64,000 bases of DNA. Origin: CALGDE01 sp964655355. GTDB taxonomy: Bacteria; Cyanobacteriota; Cyanobacteriia; CACIAM-69d. This document shows, one piece after another, positions 53,527 through 62,787 of this stretch (positions are counted from its first letter, which is position 1; each line of letters starts with the position of its first letter). The stretch covers positions 7,991-71,990 of the forward strand of contig CAZZMD010000017.1 of the NCBI GenBank assembly GCA_964655355.1, read 5' to 3'. A model generated the notes under the pieces. That model had not been told where the DNA came from. It ran no database searches and saw only the letters and a list, made by a program, of their open reading frames with translations. A program made the position numbers and the translations under genes.

Positions 53527-55899
53527 ATGCAGTCAGCGTCCCCGAGCGATTTAATTTGTCCGAATCCCACCTGCCAAGCGGTCAACCCCGTCGGGCAATC
53601 CTTCTGCCATGCCTGTCGGACTCGGCTGCCCCACATCGTGCTCTATGCACCGGAGCTAGAAAATTGGTCCGGCCCCAGAGGCAATGCCCTAGTGGGCGAT
53701 CGCTATGCTTGGCATGGCAAAGGGGTTTTGGTGGACCATAAACCCGGCCTCGTGCCAGACGCCCCCGACGAAATACCGGTGTCCGTCGCCACCTATCTCC
53801 GACTCTTCGACCATCGCCCCCAGGTGCCTATCCCCTACGGTCAAGTGCTCGTAGACAAGCGATCGCGCCTCCTTTTGGAAGGGGCACCGGTCACCCTCAC
53901 GGGGGATCATCGCCTCCCTTCAATCCGCCAAGAGTGGAGTCAGGCGACAGCCCTACGGCAGTTGAATTGGCTCTATCAAATCGCTCAGCTCTGGGATCCC
54001 CTCAAACAGCTCCAGTGCGAAAAAACCCTAATGGATGCTCACAAATTAAGGGTGGAAGGCGGTTGGATCCGGCTGTTGTCCCTGGACTATCGTCCCTCTG
54101 ACCGACCCTTAAGAACCATCGATCTCGTGCGGGAGTGGGTTGGCTGGGGCGACAAGGCCAATCCCTCCGTGATCACCGCCCTGAAGCAACTCCTGGGGGG
54201 GCTGATGGGGGAGGACAAAAGTGGCAGCGCGATCGCCCAAATTTTGCAGGACTGGATCATCCAATGGTCCGCCGCCCAACCCCCCTGCAATAGCATTGTC
54301 GCCGCCCATACCGACCCCGGTCCCAGCCGCGATCGCAATGAAGACGCCTGCTATCCTGAGTCGGACCAGGCGGCCACCCCCCCCAGCGATCGCACCCTAG
54401 CGGTCGTCTGTGATGGACTCGGGGGTCACGACGCCGGGGAAGTCGCCTCCCTGTCGGCCATCAAAACCTTTGAGACGCAGCTCGGACGCTTACTGAAAAA
54501 TCCGACCCTACCCCCCGGGACCACCACCGCCAGCCTCCTAAAACAAAGTTTTCTGGATGCCAATCATCAAATCTCCCAACGCAACGATCAAGAAGCCCGC
54601 GAGGATCGCCACCGCATGGGCACCACCGCCGTCGTTACCCTGCAACAGGGGCGACTGCTCCATGCGGCCAGCCTGGGGGACAGCCGCATTTATCGCCTGA
54701 CCCCCACCGGCTGCCATCAAATTACTTCCGATGATGACCTCGCCTCGCGGGAAGTGCGATTGGGCTATGGGTTCTATCGAGATATGTCCCAGGCCGCCAG
54801 CGGTGGAGCCCTGGTTCAAGCCCTGGGCATGGGCTCATCGGAATATCTTTCACCGGGCATTCGCCCCCTGGTGTTGGATGAAAACTGTTTGCTACTGCTG
54901 TGCTCCGACGGGGTCAGCGACTTTGATTTTGTGGAGCGCCACGCCTCAGATATTTACGAGTTATTCCAACAGGGGCTCACCCTGGCTCAAATGGCGGAGC
55001 GCATTATCCAACTGGCGAACCACGTCAACGGCCATGACAATGCCACCGTTGCCCTGGTCTACAGTCGCGGCCACCTGGCTCAGCACCAGGAAGTGCAAAT
55101 CCCATTAACCCTACCGGACGCCTTTATGTCCGCCGCCGCCACCGCCTTAGCCCCATCGGGAGAGGACAGCATTTCCCCGCCATCGCCCGCCCCAAGCGGC
55201 ACCCCCGACCAGACACCCGTTAAACCCATCGCCGGGCGATCGCCCACCACCAGCCTCCAAACCGGGAGCCCCGCCGTCTCCCCCCCCTCGCGATCGCCCC
55301 TGCCCATCGCGATCGCCCTCATCGCCACCGGTCTACTGATCGCCCTGTTGTGGCCGACCCTGCGCAACCTAATCGACGCCAACCGTTCCACGCCGCCGGC
55401 ACCGTCCACCCCCCCCAGCCCGATCGCATCGCCCTCCCCACTATCCCCCGCTCAACCCTTCACCCAGGGACAGATTCTGACCCTTGACGCCCCCCTCCCC
55501 GCCAATGTCACGCCCACCCTTCGGACCCGCCCCCGCACCGATGCCCCAATCAACGTCCGCCTCGGGGGCGCAAATACCCTGATCATCAGCGACATTACCA
55601 ATACCCAGGACAGCACCAGCCTGGACGGGGAAAGTTGGGTCCGCGTCAGCATCTGTACCCCCGCCGTGTCCCTATCCCCCGGTGTCTCTGTATCTCCTGC
55701 CTCTCCCCAGTCGGAACCCCCGGCCGTCGGCTGGATCGAAGCATCCGTCCTGAGGGCGATCGCCCGTCCCGTGGCCGAGACCGTCCCCCCGGCTGAGCTA
55801 TGCCCCCAAGGCGTAGAAGCCCTGGGTGCCCCCCCAACGACTCCGCCGCCCAATAATCCTGCTGCCCCCGTCGCCCCCCGTCCCGCCCCGCAACCCTAA
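53527..55899 (+). CDS. Zinc-ribbon, kinase-like and PP2C phosphatase fusion protein
   Basis: A 790-residue protein. Residues 10-35 form a four-Cys zinc ribbon (CPNPTC, CHAC). Residues about 60-245 resemble a degenerate protein-kinase fold (ALRQLNWLYQIAQLW, LRVEGGWIRLLSLDYRP) without catalytic Lys or HRD. Residues 258-520 are a PP2C phosphatase with metal-binding RNEDA, CDGLGGHDAGE, GDSRIYRL, LLCSDGVSD and GHDNATV. A Pro-rich linker, a transmembrane helix (about 595-612), a second linker and a C-terminal SH3-like module follow. It likely reverses Ser/Thr phosphorylation at the membrane. Confidence 0.87.
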   Translation: MQSASPSDLICPNPTCQAVNPVGQSFCHACRTRLPHIVLYAPELENWSGPRGNALVGDRYAWHGKGVLVDHKPGLVPDAPDEIPVSVATYLRLFDHRPQVPIPYGQVLVDKRSRLLLEGAPVTLTGDHRLPSIRQEWSQATALRQLNWLYQIAQLWDPLKQLQCEKTLMDAHKLRVEGGWIRLLSLDYRPSDRPLRTIDLVREWVGWGDKANPSVITALKQLLGGLMGEDKSGSAIAQILQDWIIQWSAAQPPCNSIVAAHTDPGPSRDRNEDACYPESDQAATPPSDRTLAVVCDGLGGHDAGEVASLSAIKTFETQLGRLLKNPTLPPGTTTASLLKQSFLDANHQISQRNDQEAREDRHRMGTTAVVTLQQGRLLHAASLGDSRIYRLTPTGCHQITSDDDLASREVRLGYGFYRDMSQAASGGALVQALGMGSSEYLSPGIRPLVLDENCLLLLCSDGVSDFDFVERHASDIYELFQQGLTLAQMAERIIQLANHVNGHDNATVALVYSRGHLAQHQEVQIPLTLPDAFMSAAATALAPSGEDSISPPSPAPSGTPDQTPVKPIAGRSPTTSLQTGSPAVSPPSRSPLPIAIALIATGLLIALLWPTLRNLIDANRSTPPAPSTPPSPIASPSPLSPAQPFTQGQILTLDAPLPANVTPTLRTRPRTDAPINVRLGGANTLIISDITNTQDSTSLDGESWVRVSICTPAVSLSPGVSVSPASPQSEPPAVGWIEASVLRAIARPVAETVPPAELCPQGVEALGAPPTTPPPNNPAAPVAPRPAPQP

Positions 55900-56061
55900 G
55901 CCCGCCGTCTCCACCGCGAGACTCTACCGAGAGAATGCACCGAAAGGCAGCCCCGAGATAAATGCAAGATAGACGCACCATCGGGGATGCACCATCGGGA
56001 TGAATTTCAGCGATAATGCACCCGCGCAATGCGATCGCAACGGAGCCCCCACAACACCCCC

Positions 56062-56382
56062 ATGAAATACTTTTTCCTATCCGAGGGATGGAGCATTGGC
56101 CGAGTTTGGAGTACCGACGGCCTTTGGAATGACCTGGCCTGGCGGCGATCGCCCACCATTGATCGCATGAGCGTTTCCCTAGTAGAGAAAGGGGAAGTCC
56201 TATGGCTATACCGGGCCGAAGAGGAAGTGGTCATGCTCGAGGTGAAGCCCATGGACACCGCCGACATTCCTTCCCAAGCGATCGGGCAAGTCGTCCTAAA
56301 ACGGCTCATGGACGCCAATCAAGTCATCGACCGCCTCGACCAAAGCCATGCCGCATTCCAAGAGACTCCCGGTGAAACCTAG
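56062..56382 (+). CDS. Conserved cyanobacterial small protein, function unknown
   Basis: About 106 residues from the ATG at 56062. The sequence is compact, with no membrane segment: MKYFFLSEGWSIGRVW, then a Trp-rich strand region, DRMSVSLVEKGEVLWLYRAE and an alpha-helical C terminus (QVVLKRLMDANQVIDRL). I recall similar small proteins beside psbB in cyanobacteria but know no function. The psbB start is 275 bp downstream on the same strand. Confidence 0.65.
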   Translation: MKYFFLSEGWSIGRVWSTDGLWNDLAWRRSPTIDRMSVSLVEKGEVLWLYRAEEEVVMLEVKPMDTADIPSQAIGQVVLKRLMDANQVIDRLDQSHAAFQETPGET

Positions 56383-56656
56383 GTCAACTTAGCCCGGCGA
56401 TCGCCCCCTCCCGTGGATCCCATCTATAAAATTCCCGAAATTCCCACCACCGTCCCCCATGGCGATAATCTTGCGCTCAGTCTGGGGACTCGTTACACTT
56501 TCCTAAATAACTGCCTTTGTGGATTTTTATATAAGACACATGGCTTAGGGCATTCAAACTTATCACTCAGATTGGCCAACTTGGTGTAATCAGATTGAGT
56601 TGATAGCCCCTAGCACCGCACGCATACCAATCACTGACTGAGGAGGCGCGTAGTCA

Positions 56657-58189
56657 ATGGGACTACCCTGGTATCGAGTGCATACAGTCGTCCTGAATGA
56701 CCCCGGACGACTGATTGCCGTTCACCTAATGCATACCGCTTTGGTAGCCGGCTGGGCTGGCTCCATGGCGCTCTATGAACTTGCAAACTTCGACCCCAGC
56801 GACATGGTTCTGAACCCCATGTGGCGTCAGGGCATGTTCGTCCTACCGTTCATGGCTCGTTTGGGCGTTGATAAATCTTGGGGTGGCTGGAGTATCACTG
56901 GCGAATCCGTAACCGACGTCGGTTTCTGGAGCTTCGAAGGTGTCGCAACCGCCCACATCGTTTTGTCCGGCCTGCTGTTCTTGGCAGCCGTCTGGCACTG
57001 GGTCTACTGGGATTTGGAACTGTTCACCGATCCCCGTACCGGCGAGCCCGCTTTGGACTTGCCCAAAATGTTTGGAATTCATTTGTTCCTCTCTGGTCTT
57101 CTTTGCTTCGGCTTTGGAGCCTTCCACCTCACCGGTCTGTGGGGCCCCGGCATGTGGGTCTCCGATCCCTATGGATTGACCGGTCACGTCCAAGCGGTGG
57201 CACCGGAATGGGGTCCTGCGGGCTTTAACCCCTTCAATCCAGGCGGTATTGTGGCCCACCACATCGCTGCCGGTATTGTCGGGATCATCGCTGGTCTGTT
57301 CCACCTCAGTGTTCGCCCCCCCGAGCGCCTCTACAAAGCGCTGCGGATGGGTAACATTGAGACCGTGCTGTCCAGCAGTATCGCCGCTGTGTTCTTCGCT
57401 GCCTTTGTCGTGGCGGGAACCATGTGGTACGGCAACGCAGCCACCCCCATCGAACTGTTTGGTCCGACTCGCTATCAGTGGGATAGCAGCTATTTCCAAG
57501 AGGAAATTGACCGTCGCGTCCAGGCGGAAGTTGCCAGCGGCAGCAGCCTGCAGGACGCTTGGGCAACCATCCCTGACAAGCTGGCGTTTTACGACTATGT
57601 CGGCAACAGCCCCGCTAAAGGCGGTCTGTTCCGCACCGGTGCCATGGTAAGTGGCGACGGTATTGCCCAGGGTTGGCAAGGTCACCCGGTCTTCACCGAT
57701 GGTGAAGGTCGTGAGCTGACCGTTACCCGCCTGCCCAACTTCTTCGAGAACTTCCCCCTGATTCTTCGGGATGAGGATGGCGTTGTTCGCGCCGACATTC
57801 CGTTCCGTCGGGCTGAGTCTCGTCAGAGTGTGGAGCAAACCGGTGTTACGGTTGCGGTCTACGGTGGTGAGCGTGGTGGTGAAGTCTTCACCAATCCCGC
57901 TGACGTCAAGCGTTGGGCGCGCCAAGCCCAGTTGGGTGAGCCCTTCGCCTTCGATCTGGAGACCCTGGAGTCTGACGGTGTATTCCGGACCAGTCCTCGC
58001 GGTTGGTTTACCTTTGGTCACGCTGTCTTTGCGCTTCTGTTCTTCTTTGGTCACATCTGGCACGGTTCCCGGACCCTGTTCCGCGACGTGTTTGCCGGTG
58101 TGGAAGAGGATATGGTCGAGCAGGTGGAGTGGGGTGCCTTCTTGAAAGTGGGTGATAAGAGCACCCGCCGTAACGAAGTGCAGCAGTAA
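56657..58189 (+). CDS. psbB: Photosystem II CP47 chlorophyll apoprotein
   Basis: A 510-residue protein, full length. The start MGLPWYRVHTVVLNDPGR is canonical and GAGGAGG lies about 9 nt upstream. Six membrane helices with His ligands for antenna chlorophylls (for example VHLMHTALVAGW, GVATAHIVLSG, IVAHHIAAG) and a large lumenal loop E (about 260-450) are visible. It is the inner antenna of photosystem II. psbT follows 315 bp downstream. Confidence 0.99.
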   Translation: MGLPWYRVHTVVLNDPGRLIAVHLMHTALVAGWAGSMALYELANFDPSDMVLNPMWRQGMFVLPFMARLGVDKSWGGWSITGESVTDVGFWSFEGVATAHIVLSGLLFLAAVWHWVYWDLELFTDPRTGEPALDLPKMFGIHLFLSGLLCFGFGAFHLTGLWGPGMWVSDPYGLTGHVQAVAPEWGPAGFNPFNPGGIVAHHIAAGIVGIIAGLFHLSVRPPERLYKALRMGNIETVLSSSIAAVFFAAFVVAGTMWYGNAATPIELFGPTRYQWDSSYFQEEIDRRVQAEVASGSSLQDAWATIPDKLAFYDYVGNSPAKGGLFRTGAMVSGDGIAQGWQGHPVFTDGEGRELTVTRLPNFFENFPLILRDEDGVVRADIPFRRAESRQSVEQTGVTVAVYGGERGGEVFTNPADVKRWARQAQLGEPFAFDLETLESDGVFRTSPRGWFTFGHAVFALLFFFGHIWHGSRTLFRDVFAGVEEDMVEQVEWGAFLKVGDKSTRRNEVQQ

Positions 58190-58280
58190 TCTCTGCTTGC
58201 ATCAGGGCTTTTCATCGGGGTTAGGCGTGACGACGAGGCGATCGCTAAGTCATTGCCCTAGTCCCTGAGAGATATCCTGA

Positions 58281-58310
58281 ACGCGACATAGCGCGACGTA
58301 ACGCGACATG
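58281..58310 (+). repeat. 10-bp x3 tandem repeat after psbB
   Basis: ACGCGACATA, GCGCGACGTA and ACGCGACATG stand head to tail, just before the terminator. Confidence 0.7.
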
Positions 58311-58311
58311 T

Positions 58312-58354
58312 TTAAAAAAAACCGGTGTTCCTAAGGGAGCATCGGTTTTTTGTT
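58312..58354 (+). terminator. Intrinsic terminator between psbB and psbT
   Basis: AAAAACCGGTGTTCC pairs with GGGAGCATCGGTTTTTT. The stem is about 11 bp with a small internal mismatch, and the T-run follows. psbT therefore probably has its own promoter in 58355-58504. Confidence 0.8.
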
Positions 58355-58504
58355 GGGTCAATTTAGGGCAAGTTATTGACTCGTTCCGGTTTAGATACGG
58401 TCCCTAGAACCATTGCGGTGTATAAATTCATCGGTCCGTTGACTGCCTCATCTTGATAGACTATGGCTCATACCTTTCCATCGTTGACATAGGACTTACG
58501 ACCC

Positions 58505-58600
58505 ATGGAAGCAGCAGCTTATATCCTGATTCTCGCCTTGGCGCTTGGCACTTTGTTCTTTGCGATCGCCTTCCGGGATCCCCCGAAAATCGGCAAATAA
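58505..58600 (+). CDS. psbT: Photosystem II protein T
   Basis: The ATG at 58505 opens a 31-codon frame: MEAAAYILILALALGTLF, then FAIAFRDPPKIGK and stop. This is one transmembrane helix followed by the PsbT hallmark AFR-PP-I. Its position downstream of psbB is the conserved cyanobacterial and plastid arrangement. PsbT sits at the photosystem II dimer interface. The gene is too short for many gene finders. Confidence 0.96.
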   Translation: MEAAAYILILALALGTLFFAIAFRDPPKIGK

Positions 58601-58607
58601 TATTAGC

Positions 58608-58671
58608 TGATTACATTGGCTGATCAATGCATCAGATCAACGCATTAGCTGATCTCGGCTGATCAATGAAT
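58608..58671. repeat. Short imperfect repeats after psbT
   Basis: GGCTGATCAATGCATC and GGCTGATCAATGAATC, with further TTAGCTGATC and GATCAACGCATT fragments, are duplicated in this 64-bp stretch. Confidence 0.6.
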
Positions 58672-58760
58672 CATTTCTAGCCTCCAGTCGCTTTTTCCAG
58701 AGCGGGGGGCTAACATTATGTTTTCCCTGTCCCTCGACCCACCGTCGAGATGTATCTCCT

Positions 58761-59246
58761 ATGCAGTGCCCGTTTTGCCAGCATACGGACAGTCGAGTGC
58801 TTGAATCGAGGGCAGCGGAGTCGGGCAAGAGTGTGCGGCGGCGGCGGCAATGTCTGAACTGTGGACGCCGCTTCACGACCTATGAACGCATTGAATTTAT
58901 TCCCATTGTGGTGGTCAAAGGGAATGGCGATCGCGAATCCTTCGCCCGGTCCAAATTGCTGCGGGGTATGATTCGCGCCTGCGAGAAAACGGGAATTACC
59001 GCCCAGCAGCTCGAAGCCATGGTGGATGAGATTGAATCAGAGCTGCAACAGCGATCGGCCCGGGAGGTCCAGAGCCGTGAGCTGGGGGAGCTGGTGCTAC
59101 TGCAACTCCAGGGGGTCAGTGAAGTAGCTTATATCCGGTTTGCCTCGGTGTATCGTCAGTTCCAAGGCATTCGCGATTTTGTAGACACCCTAGACCGTCT
59201 CCAGGCAGCGCGCAGCACAACAGATTCTCCCCCAAGCCAGGGATAA
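58761..59246 (+). CDS. nrdR: Transcriptional repressor NrdR
   Basis: A 161-residue protein of normal length. The zinc ribbon CPFCQH...CLNCGRRF with the basic RRRRQ segment is followed by the ATP-cone domain (FARSKLLRGMIRACEKTG). NrdR binds ATP/dATP and represses ribonucleotide reductase genes. In cyanobacteria it is often found just after psbB-psbT, as here. Confidence 0.97.
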   Translation: MQCPFCQHTDSRVLESRAAESGKSVRRRRQCLNCGRRFTTYERIEFIPIVVVKGNGDRESFARSKLLRGMIRACEKTGITAQQLEAMVDEIESELQQRSAREVQSRELGELVLLQLQGVSEVAYIRFASVYRQFQGIRDFVDTLDRLQAARSTTDSPPSQG

Positions 59247-59561
59247 ATCCCTGCCCTAAGCCCCTCTAAAACCCTAGCCAAGGTTCGGGTTGATACCCAA
59301 AATTTGCCCCAATACAAGGAGAAAGCTAGCGGCTCTGCCCCTGAACCGGTACAACAGAGATAGCTGAGAACATTAGGCGATCCAGTATCGGCGGCTAACC
59401 CAGGGCAGTCAATCCTAGGAGGCAGTTCCAAGCAGGGATGGCGCTACCGACCTCTCCTAGGGGAGTCCAGCGGTTAGCGAAACGCGCCGACGAAGCGCGC
59501 CGACGGAGCGCGCCGGCATTGAAATGATCTTACCTACGGTGGTGTTTCGGGAGGATTTTGG
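59247..59561. other. Spacer with 13-bp repeats before the SPFH gene
   Basis: No gene or RNA is recognised. CGCGCCGACGAAG is tandemly repeated at 59483-59517 (two full units and a third partial). Confidence 0.45.
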
Positions 59562-60533
59562 GTGAATATCGCACTGGCTTTGCTCGTTGCCCTTTTAACA
59601 TTGGCTATTTATCTAGCCAGTTCGGCACGGGTGATTGAACAGGGAAACCGGGCATTGGTAGAGCGCTTGGGGCGCTTCCATCGTCTACTGGATCCCGGAC
59701 TCAATTTCGTGGTCCCCTTTATCGATTCCATCATCGTAGAAAGCGTCCGGGAACGGACGACGGATATTCAGCAGCAGTCGGTGATTACCCGCGATGAACT
59801 CAAAATCGAGGTGGATGCGGCGGTTTACTGGCAGATTGTGGATCTGAAGTCGGCCTATTACAACGTTGATGACCTCTCCGAGGCGCTGAATAATCTGGTG
59901 TTGTCGGAGATTCGGGCGCTGTTTGGACAGGTGGATTTGGCGCAGACCTTTTCCCAAATTGAGAGCATCGGTCGTCTGCTGCTGGAGCGGTTGGATGAGG
60001 TAACGGAAACCTGGGGCATTAAGGTCCTGCGGGTGGTCATCCAAGAGATTAAGCGTCCCCTGGAGCTGGATGAGGCGATTCGCCTGGAGAAAGAGGCGGA
60101 GAGTAATCGTCGAGCGTCGTTGCAAAAGGCGGAAGGGGATCGGGAAGCAGCGATCGCCGAGGCAGAGGGCCGGAAGCGCGCCGCGATCGCCGAAGCCGAG
60201 GGCATTGTGCAGGCAACCCAGCTGATCTCCGCCGCCCTTCAGGGGCAGCCAGTCAACAGCGAAGTGCTGCAACAGGTGGTGCAATTTTTGGTGGCCCAGC
60301 GCTATGTTGATGCCAATCAGAAGATCAGCGAAAGCCCCAATTCTAAGGTGATCTTTATGGATCCCAAGGCCCTGAATGAAGCGGTGACCGATTTGGTGCA
60401 GAGCGACGGGGCAGTGCGGAACTATCAAGCCCAGTCGGAGCCGAAGACCATTCCCCCCGGTCTGACCCCAGAGGCACAGCTCGGCGGCGACAACATTGCC
60501 GCGGATGCGGGCATGGGAGATACGGCAATTTAA
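59562..60533 (+). CDS. SPFH/stomatin-like membrane protein (paraslipin type)
   Basis: A 323-residue protein starting at GTG, with GGGAGG 7 nt upstream. An N-terminal membrane helix (ALALLVALLTLAIYLA) precedes the SPFH/band-7 domain (ARVIEQGNRALVERLGRF, VRERTTDIQQQ, WQIVDLKSAYYNV). A charged coiled coil (AEGDREAAIAEAEGRKRAA) and a polar tail follow. These proteins build membrane scaffolds and often control membrane proteases. No NfeD partner is adjacent. Confidence 0.93.
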   Translation: MNIALALLVALLTLAIYLASSARVIEQGNRALVERLGRFHRLLDPGLNFVVPFIDSIIVESVRERTTDIQQQSVITRDELKIEVDAAVYWQIVDLKSAYYNVDDLSEALNNLVLSEIRALFGQVDLAQTFSQIESIGRLLLERLDEVTETWGIKVLRVVIQEIKRPLELDEAIRLEKEAESNRRASLQKAEGDREAAIAEAEGRKRAAIAEAEGIVQATQLISAALQGQPVNSEVLQQVVQFLVAQRYVDANQKISESPNSKVIFMDPKALNEAVTDLVQSDGAVRNYQAQSEPKTIPPGLTPEAQLGGDNIAADAGMGDTAI

Positions 60534-60590
60534 GGGGTTAATCCCAAGTTCTGAGATTTAGATTTTTAGATTTGAGGATCAGCGATCGCC

Positions 60591-61874
60591 CTAGGCCTGC
60601 CCGAGGGCGATCGCTGTATTTTGCCCCCCAAATCCAAAGGCTAGGCACAGGACCGCCTCCAAAGGAGTCCGAAGCTGAGTCCGGCCAGCCCTTACAAAAT
60701 CCAAATCAAAATCCGCCCGCCGAAGCCCCGTACAGGGGGGCAATTGCTGATGGCGTAGGGCGAGCAAACTCCAGGCGACGCCTAACCCCCCCGACGCCCC
60801 CAGGGTATGGCCAGTTGCCCCCTTCGTGGAACTTACGGGGACGCCCTCGGGAAAGTAGCGCTGAATCACGGCCGCTTCCTGGATATCGTTCCGTCGGGTC
60901 GCCGTGCCGTGGGCATGGATATAGCCAATCTTAGGGCGCTCAGGGGACGAAGCCGAGGGCGAGGACGAGGGCGATCGCCTTCCCGCCTCTCGGAACAATA
61001 AACACTGCTGCAACGCCCGGCTGACACCGGAAATACTCTCATCGGGGGCCGTCATATGGGTGGCATCCGCCGTCAATCCCAGCCCCAGAATGCGGCCATA
61101 GGGCTTTATCTGCCGTTGGGCCGCGTGGCTTTCGGTCTCCAGCACAAACGCCGCAGCCCCCTCCCCCAGCGCCAGCCCTTGGCGATCGCAATCAAACGGA
61201 AACACCCCATCCCTTGCCAGGGCTTTCAATCGTCCGAACCCCGCCAGACACAGGGGCGTAATCGGGGAATCCGCCGTCACCACCAAGACCTGATCACATT
61301 GCCCCGATCGCAATAGCAATATCCCTTGGGCGATCGCCCAAATCCCGGTCGCGCAGGCCGCCATGGGAGCCGACACCGGTCCCTGAATGCCAAATTGCTG
61401 AGCCGTGGCGATCGCGCTCTGTTGTGGCAAAGCCCGTAGAAAAGCCCGACCCAGAAATTCAGCCCCATCCGCCACAGCTTCCTCCCCCAAGGGGAGATCG
61501 CACAGCCGCTCCAATGCGCCCTGAAAACTGCGGCTCGATCCCACCACCACCCCCGTCCGCAACGGTTCCTGGACCTGGGCGGCGGGGGACAACAAATCAG
61601 CATCGGCCAGGGCCGCCTGAGCAGTCTGAAAGACCAGGGATTCCAACGCCACGGGAAACTGTCCAATCATCGCCAACGGATAGACCGGGAACTGGGGAAA
61701 CGGCTGCCGCATCGCCAGGGCACTCTCCCCCACCACCAATCGACGCCAGGACTGGTCGCGATCGCCCAGGGCCGTCGTCACCCCCAGCCCCGTAATCACA
61801 ATTGGCTCCACAGTCGACTCCATGGCCGGCTCCATGATGGACTCCACACTGGACTCCGCTGACATTCCCATCAT
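60591..61874 (-). CDS. Beta-ketoacyl-ACP synthase (KAS II-like)
   Basis: A 427-residue thiolase-fold condensing enzyme. The active Cys is in AACATG (C174), and the two His are in HAHGTATRRND and GATGHTLGASG. It elongates acyl-ACP with malonyl-ACP, or serves a related polyketide-like step. The start is uncertain, because the first 22 residues are a short repeat (ESSVES, MEP) built on 12-bp DNA units. It seems a divergent second KAS rather than the housekeeping FabF. It is 16 bp from the cyclophilin gene, which lies upstream on the same strand. Confidence 0.85.
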   Translation of the reverse strand: MMGMSAESSVESIMEPAMESTVEPIVITGLGVTTALGDRDQSWRRLVVGESALAMRQPFPQFPVYPLAMIGQFPVALESLVFQTAQAALADADLLSPAAQVQEPLRTGVVVGSSRSFQGALERLCDLPLGEEAVADGAEFLGRAFLRALPQQSAIATAQQFGIQGPVSAPMAACATGIWAIAQGILLLRSGQCDQVLVVTADSPITPLCLAGFGRLKALARDGVFPFDCDRQGLALGEGAAAFVLETESHAAQRQIKPYGRILGLGLTADATHMTAPDESISGVSRALQQCLLFREAGRRSPSSSPSASSPERPKIGYIHAHGTATRRNDIQEAAVIQRYFPEGVPVSSTKGATGHTLGASGGLGVAWSLLALRHQQLPPCTGLRRADFDLDFVRAGRTQLRTPLEAVLCLAFGFGGQNTAIALGQA

Positions 61875-61889
61875 GGCAGTCGCAGCAGC

Positions 61890-62669
61890 CTATTCCGCCG
61901 TCGGAGCCTGGAAATTTTCCGCACCCGCCGTCACCACCGCTGACTCAATGCGATCGCCCATCTCAATGGTATCCACCACCTCCATCCCCTCGGTCACATA
62001 GCCAAACACCGCATAAGCGCCATCCAGGGGGGTCAAATCCGCCAGGGCAATATAGAACTGCGCCGACGCCGAATCGGGAGCCGGCGATCGGGCCATCGCC
62101 ACCGCGCCCCGGGTGTGGGCCAAAGCCGGCGACTCAGCAATTCGAGCCTGTTCAAAAGTGGCGCTATAGACCGGCACATCCGCCCCCTCCGGCAAAATCT
62201 CCAAGGGAATCAAGCGCACCTTACCGGTTTGAGGATCGCGATAACTCCCCGTCCCCAACGCTTGCGGGGGCACGCTGGGATCCGTACTTTGAGGGTCGCC
62301 CCCCTGGACCACAAACGGGGTCGGCTGACGTACCACCCGATGAAACACCGTCCCGTCGTACACCTTGCGCTGGACCAGATCCACAAAATTACCCGCCGTA
62401 ATCGGTGCCGCCTCCCCATTAACCACGATGGTAATAGGCGCTTCCTTCACCGTTAGCACCACCGTTGCCTCCCCATTCAAGCGAGGCAAATCCGCCGCAA
62501 ATCCCTCTGGCGGGGTCGCAGCAGCCGGGGACGCCACCGTCGTGGCATCATCCACATCCGTTGCCACCTCATCCACCGAGCTAGCGCCACAGGACACCAA
62601 CCCAAGCACAAGGGTCAGAACCACAGCGATCGCCCCCACCATGCGCCATCCTCGCTTCATCGTCGCCAT
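61890..62669 (-). CDS. Cyclophilin-type peptidyl-prolyl isomerase lipoprotein
   Basis: About 259 residues from the ATG at 62669, chosen because it starts a lipoprotein signal with lipobox LVSC (Cys about 27). A longer frame to 62726 is less likely. The cyclophilin domain (about 60-255) carries NFVDLVQRKVYDGTVFHRVV, FVVQGGDP, GAVAMARSPAPDSASAQFYI and YAVFGYVTEGMEVV. A catalytic Arg (FHRV) is present. It would fold proteins in the periplasm or lumen. Confidence 0.93.
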   Translation of the reverse strand: MATMKRGWRMVGAIAVVLTLVLGLVSCGASSVDEVATDVDDATTVASPAAATPPEGFAADLPRLNGEATVVLTVKEAPITIVVNGEAAPITAGNFVDLVQRKVYDGTVFHRVVRQPTPFVVQGGDPQSTDPSVPPQALGTGSYRDPQTGKVRLIPLEILPEGADVPVYSATFEQARIAESPALAHTRGAVAMARSPAPDSASAQFYIALADLTPLDGAYAVFGYVTEGMEVVDTIEMGDRIESAVVTAGAENFQAPTAE

Positions 62670-62787
62670 CGCCTTCCCTCTCCAAATACCACAGCAAACG
62701 AAATTGAACGCCGTTATTGAACGCAACTGAATAAATGCAATTAAACGGCCGTAAATCAGATAGCCCCTAGCGTCTAAACCCTAGCGT

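Noticed and set aside
56843..58063. Open frame antisense to psbB (406 codons)
   Set aside because: It is a shadow of psbB codon usage, with no recognisable features.
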